A stretch of DNA of 64,000 nt from a virus, in IMG/VR virus record IMGVR_UViG_3300009164_000001, positions 19,557 to 83,556 of that record. The stretch is one strand, 5' to 3'. The notes beneath the pieces were generated by a model, which was given only the letters and a program-made list of their open reading frames with translations, was not told the origin of the DNA and ran no database searches. The translations under genes and the position numbers were made by a program. Positions 60,327 through 64,000 of this stretch are shown one piece after another (positions within the stretch are counted from its first letter, which is position 1; the number at the start of each line of letters is the position of its first letter).

Positions 60327-61491
60327 AGATCAAGAGCAAAAGAAGGCATTGAATGCTTGGAAAGATGAAGGCTACATAGGTACTGTTATAGCTGGTACAG
60401 GATTCGGGAAGAGTCGTGTTGGTGTTATTGCCTGTGGAGCTATGATTCGTAAACATGGAGGTAGAGGCTTGGTCTTAGTCCCTACTAATCAATTGCAAGA
60501 CCAGTTTGAAGAAGAATTCAAGAAGTGGGGTTATGAAGATGTGTTAGAGAGTGTAGATATTCTATGCTATGCATCAGCTCATAAACTTCGAGGTGTTTCC
60601 TACACTGTTACAGTAGCAGATGAGGTTCACCTTGGTTTGTCCCCAATTTATCGAGAAGTATTCTTACAAAATGACCACGAAAGACTTCTTTGTATGACTG
60701 CCACTGCCCCAGAGGAAGAGGAGTACAAAGATTTACTTGATGATATAGCCCCAACGGTTTATACCATTACCCTAGATGAGTGTGTACAGAAAGGATTAGT
60801 GGCCCCTTACACTATTCACTGTGTCCCCGTTCCATTGTTAGATTCAGAGAGAGATGCTTACAAGGCTGCAAACAATGCCTTTGTTCATTATAAGTATCAC
60901 CTTGGGATGTACAATGCTTTCGAGGAAGCAGGTAGAATATTGAAGGACCCTAATGCTAGTCCTGTACAGAAGAAGAATGCAACTTTGTTCTACAAAGCTA
61001 TTCGAGATAGGAAGGAAGTAGTTCAGAAGGCTCATAACAAAATTCTTTATACTGCAATGATAGCTCAGACTAAAGCAGATAAGAAAATACTAACGTTTGC
61101 CGGAACTAACGAATTTACCAATCAAATGTATACAGAGTTGAATGAAAATGGTTGCAATGCAGCTAGGTATCACTCAGCTCTTGGTAAAAAAGAGAAGGAC
61201 AAAGCTCTCAAGGATTTCAGAGAAAATGAGGTACGAATACTGTGTTCTACAAAGGCATTGAATCAAGGATTCGATATACCTGATGCACAGCTTGGAATCA
61301 TCTGTGGCCTTGATAGCAAAGCATTAGCCATGATTCAGAGAGTGGGTAGATTGTTACGACTTAGTCCAGATAAAACTGGTGAAGTAGTAATCTTATACGT
61401 AAAAGACTCTCAGGAAGAAAAGTGGTTAAGAAGTTCCATCGAAAGTTTATCAAATATAGTTTGGTGTTCGGATATTTCTTCTTATATTTGA
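60292..61491 (+). CDS. SF2 DNA/RNA helicase
   Basis: This is a 399-residue protein: motif I AGTGFGKS (34-41), motif Ia VLVPTNQLQDQF, motif II ADEVH (109-113), motif III TATAP (136-140), motif V GFDIPDAQLG and motif VI QRVGRLLR (~350). It has the RecA-like pair of SF2 enzymes similar to phage UvsW/RadD-like helicases. It acts in replication, recombination or repair. It contains a downstream promoter at its 3' end. Confidence 0.85.
   Translation: MSQVQNKLLLIKDQEQKKALNAWKDEGYIGTVIAGTGFGKSRVGVIACGAMIRKHGGRGLVLVPTNQLQDQFEEEFKKWGYEDVLESVDILCYASAHKLRGVSYTVTVADEVHLGLSPIYREVFLQNDHERLLCMTATAPEEEEYKDLLDDIAPTVYTITLDECVQKGLVAPYTIHCVPVPLLDSERDAYKAANNAFVHYKYHLGMYNAFEEAGRILKDPNASPVQKKNATLFYKAIRDRKEVVQKAHNKILYTAMIAQTKADKKILTFAGTNEFTNQMYTELNENGCNAARYHSALGKKEKDKALKDFRENEVRILCSTKALNQGFDIPDAQLGIICGLDSKALAMIQRVGRLLRLSPDKTGEVVILYVKDSQEEKWLRSSIESLSNIVWCSDISSYI
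61460..61490 (+). promoter_or_regulatory. Full-consensus promoter at the helicase gene end
   Basis: TTTG (61460-61463), 19 bases, TATATTTG (61483-61490). Transcription would start near 61496, about 30 bases before the ATG at 61528. It would drive the DnaB-ATPase group. Confidence 0.65.
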
Positions 61492-61527
61492 ATACGATTA
61501 CTTATAGAAAGTATAAAAGAAACTTTT

Positions 61528-62091
61528 ATGATCATTGAAATTGATACAGAAAAGCTTGTAAATCATGGGTTTACAGCTGACGAGTTTTTATTCTTATCTA
61601 TGCTTAGTCGTGACCTTGATTCTAGTGACTTAAAGTTAATTATTGACCGTGAGAAATTGCAAACCAACGGTTGGATTAAGTTGGGAGAGGAGGACGAATG
61701 TACATTGAGAGAAAAATTTAACGACGAATTCTCAAGTACAGAAGATGTCATATGGCACGGCCTCCTTTCTCACTATCCACTCAAAGTAATTGCAAATGGA
61801 GCAGTCAGAATACTTAGAGCTAAAGATCCCAGCTCTAAGGCAAATGCAAAGGCAAAATCCCGTTATCTCAAATACATAGGAAAGGACAAGAAAAAGCACG
61901 AACACGTTATAGAGTGTCTGCAACGAGAGCTCCTATTACGTAAGAGAGGCAATAACTTAGGATTTATGCAGCAGCTAGAAACATGGATTAATAATCACAC
62001 ATGGGAGAAGTACAGTGATTTAAGTGATGGAGAATCAAAATCAACAACTGAGTCATCAGGCTCAGAAAGTAGAATCACAAGACAACTTTGA
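61528..62091 (+). CDS. Hypothetical replication-linked protein
   Basis: This is a 187-residue protein (MIIEIDTEKLVNHGFTADEF..). The first ~100 residues have a winged-helix-like pattern, the middle is Lys-rich (SKANAKAKSRYLKYIGKDKK). It lies just before the DnaB-like gene, overlapping it by 65 bases, and could be a helicase loader or initiator. No motif proves this. Confidence 0.5.
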   Translation: MIIEIDTEKLVNHGFTADEFLFLSMLSRDLDSSDLKLIIDREKLQTNGWIKLGEEDECTLREKFNDEFSSTEDVIWHGLLSHYPLKVIANGAVRILRAKDPSSKANAKAKSRYLKYIGKDKKKHEHVIECLQRELLLRKRGNNLGFMQQLETWINNHTWEKYSDLSDGESKSTTESSGSESRITRQL

Positions 62092-63004
62092 CGACTCGTT
62101 AAAGGATTTTAGACACATCTCTCATTCAGTAGACAAATCAATAGAAGAAATTAAGCTTGCTCAAACAGGGCAACGAATTGTCTTCCCTACTGGATGGTCG
62201 AGATTGGATAAGAATCTTCTTGGAGGTTTGCAGAAAGGTAAGATGTACGTTATTGCCGGTCGTCCTGGTGTAGGTAAATCTGCATTTTCAAACCAATTAA
62301 TCTTTGATGTATTAGATAGAAACAAAGACAAGAAAGTAATAGTACTGTACTGGACGTTCGAGATGCCTGACTATCAGCAGATCATGAGAGCTGCATCGAA
62401 CAAGGCTCAACTCCAGTTTTCACAGTTATACAGTGTCGACCAAAAGTTATCTGACGATGGATTAAAGAAGTATGAAGATGCAGTAGACAGCTATAGGAAG
62501 TATCCTATCTTTTTCTGCTCTATTCCACAGAACATGGTGAAGATTAAAGAGATTAACAACAGAGTGTATCAAAAGCACCCTGAACACACAATCATTAATC
62601 TTTATGACCATTCGAGATTGATTCTAGGTTCAGAAGACACAGAGCTTCAGAAACTAAATCAAGTATCGAAGACATGTATGTGGTTGCAAGCACGAATGGG
62701 TAGTATCTCTATCCTGTTGTCACAGCTAAACAGGAATATCGAGCAAGAGTATCGTGCCAAACAACAGTATCAACCACAACTTACAGACCTATTTGGTGGT
62801 GATTCTATTGGGCAAGATGCTCACGTAGTGATGATGCTACAAAGACCATTCGACCTTTACGGTATTACAGACAGCTATTGTGGAGAAGATCCTGAAGGAC
62901 TTCTAGCCTGTCATATCGAGAAGAATCGTGATGGTCAATTGGGTATGATTCCCTACGAAGCTGATTTGTCAACATTCAATTTGACAGAAAGAGTAAAAAA
63001 GTAA
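62027..63004 (+). CDS. dnaB: DnaB-like replicative helicase, C-terminal ATPase only
   Basis: This is a 325-residue protein with Walker A GRPGVGKS (78-85), Walker B-like TIINLYDHSRL (~195), SQLNR (~233) and DSIGQDAHVVMMLQRP (~263), the DnaB/RecA-family set. It lacks the N-terminal primase-binding domain of bacterial DnaB. It unwinds the replication fork as a hexamer. Start ATG 62027; a GTG one codon earlier is open. Confidence 0.8.
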   Translation: MENQNQQLSHQAQKVESQDNFDDSLKDFRHISHSVDKSIEEIKLAQTGQRIVFPTGWSRLDKNLLGGLQKGKMYVIAGRPGVGKSAFSNQLIFDVLDRNKDKKVIVLYWTFEMPDYQQIMRAASNKAQLQFSQLYSVDQKLSDDGLKKYEDAVDSYRKYPIFFCSIPQNMVKIKEINNRVYQKHPEHTIINLYDHSRLILGSEDTELQKLNQVSKTCMWLQARMGSISILLSQLNRNIEQEYRAKQQYQPQLTDLFGGDSIGQDAHVVMMLQRPFDLYGITDSYCGEDPEGLLACHIEKNRDGQLGMIPYEADLSTFNLTERVKK

Positions 63005-63021
63005 ATTAATAAATTGACTCA

Positions 63022-63693
63022 ATGGAACTAATCAAGAGCATTTGTATAGACACACTGACGGCTATACAGAATGAAGATTTTATGAGAGATAAAAAGAAGC
63101 CTGGCCACGATCAATGGAAAGATTATGGTCAAGACATTTATACTTTCATGTCAGACATTCAGCAGTTAGGATTCGAGATCATCTTAATCTTGGGAGAGCC
63201 TGGTACAGGTAAGTCTTCAGGAATGAGAACTCTTGCCCCTAATACCAACATTTGGTACAATGCTGACAATAAGAATCCAGTGTGGGAGGGAGGCAAAGCT
63301 GAGTACGGCAAGAAAGCTGCACCTAGATCTCCGTATCACGTAATCCCAACAGATTATGCTGGTATAATTAACCACATCAAAGGGGGGATAAGCAAGGGCT
63401 TACTTGCCGATGAGAGATATGCATTTATCACTGGTCATACCGAAACTTATAAGGTTGGTAACGACACCAAAGAACGTCTTAAGATTTTAGGTAAGTTAGG
63501 TACTAAAATGCAGTTAGAGGGTAAGATGGAGACTGTACTTTATTCAAGAGTAGAGATGGAGGGAGGTAACCCCAAGTATGTTCTAGAGACTCAGAATAAT
63601 GGCTTTAACACTGCTCGTAGCCCACAGAACTTGTTCGAGGGTAAAATCAACAATGATTATCAGATGATAATCGACAAACTTTCAAATTACTAA
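63022..63693 (+). CDS. RecA-type P-loop ATPase with reordered motifs
   Basis: This is a 223-residue protein with P-loop GEPGTGKS (58-65). Unusually, a Walker B-like ICIDTLTAIQ (7-16) and DQWKDYGQDIY lie before the P-loop, and RYAFITGHTE lies after it (132-141). In Sak4-like phage ATPases the P-loop comes first. It could be a permuted or rearranged single-strand annealing/recombination ATPase. Follows the DnaB gene by 17 bases. Confidence 0.65.
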   Translation: MELIKSICIDTLTAIQNEDFMRDKKKPGHDQWKDYGQDIYTFMSDIQQLGFEIILILGEPGTGKSSGMRTLAPNTNIWYNADNKNPVWEGGKAEYGKKAAPRSPYHVIPTDYAGIINHIKGGISKGLLADERYAFITGHTETYKVGNDTKERLKILGKLGTKMQLEGKMETVLYSRVEMEGGNPKYVLETQNNGFNTARSPQNLFEGKINNDYQMIIDKLSNY

Positions 63694-63711
63694 TTTTAAA
63701 ATCTTAAAAAA

Positions 63712-64000
63712 ATGGCTATCGAAGCTAACATTCAACAAAATCCAACTGTTGCAAATAATGCAACAACTGACGGACCAATCGTATTAACGGTAACAGGAAT
63801 TATCAATGACTTAAACGATGGTATCGATCGTGATGGTATTGCAACTAAGTATGGCTTGACTAAAGCTGAAGTTACTGAGTTGTTCAAGCACCCTAAATTG
63901 GTAGGTCTTCGTGCTCGTAAGAAGATTGCTGTACGTTTTACATTGGTAGATGATACTATCATCAGTAAGTCTAATGCTAATGATTTAGATAACGTAGATC
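63712..64000 (+). CDS. Hypothetical early protein (partial)
   Basis: The ATG at 63712 opens a frame running off the window: MAIEANIQQNPTVANNATTD, then GPIVLTVTGIINDLNDGID, with a GIATKYGLTKAEVTELFKHP helix-turn-helix-like stretch. Starts 18 bases after the ATPase stop. Possible DNA-binding protein; incomplete. Confidence 0.55.
   Translation, partial: MAIEANIQQNPTVANNATTDGPIVLTVTGIINDLNDGIDRDGIATKYGLTKAEVTELFKHPKLVGLRARKKIAVRFTLVDDTIISKSNANDLDNVD

Overview
The window is part of a tailed double-stranded DNA phage genome, most likely a crAss-like (Crassvirales) podovirus of a Bacteroidota host, possibly Flavobacterium-like. The evidence is the crAss-like order of late genes (large terminase, portal, small-gene block, Q/K-rich scaffold-like protein, major capsid protein, ring/connector proteins, a 1617-residue P22 gp10-like nozzle protein, then giant internal virion proteins). 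Other support comes from an HU/IHF-like protein, a YadA/C1q-type fiber, Bacteroidota promoter words (TTTG-N19-TAnnTTTG) and AT-rich DNA with almost no Shine-Dalgarno sites. The standard genetic code fits throughout. No integrase, transposase or CRISPR array is seen.

Layout: two divergent blocks. Bases 1-50017 (minus strand) carry late genes. Reading leftward in transcription order they are: three tiny genes, an adhesin-like fiber, a lysis cassette (endolysin-like, holin-like, two spanin-like), GroES-like co-chaperonin, small regulators, a candidate small terminase, TerL, portal, two large Gly-Gly-motif proteins, scaffold, major capsid protein, connector proteins, fibers, a calcineurin-like phosphoesterase, nozzle, and three giant internal proteins. 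The leftmost of these carries an HExxH protease motif and runs off the window; by position it is a candidate for the virion RNA polymerase polyprotein. Bases 50503-64000 (plus strand) carry early genes: small membrane, lipoprotein and unknown genes, then family A DNA polymerase, SF2 helicase, DnaB-like helicase and a RecA-type ATPase.

The two blocks are separated by a 485-base region (50018-50502) with two pairs of direct repeats, a candidate origin and divergent control region. The first 4.5 kb of the early block is unusual for a phage: about 2 kb of it has no convincing gene but is full of hairpins, a possible pseudoknot, two strong terminators, a perfect 20-base palindrome and two tRNA-like 3' ends. 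One of these has a matching acceptor stem and a Leu-type D arm split by an insert bounded by inverted repeats. This tract, the shared Y-x-x-GG motif of four late proteins, and the promoter words placed 4-6 bases before start codons are the most interesting signals. All functional calls come from reading motifs by eye; no database search was run.
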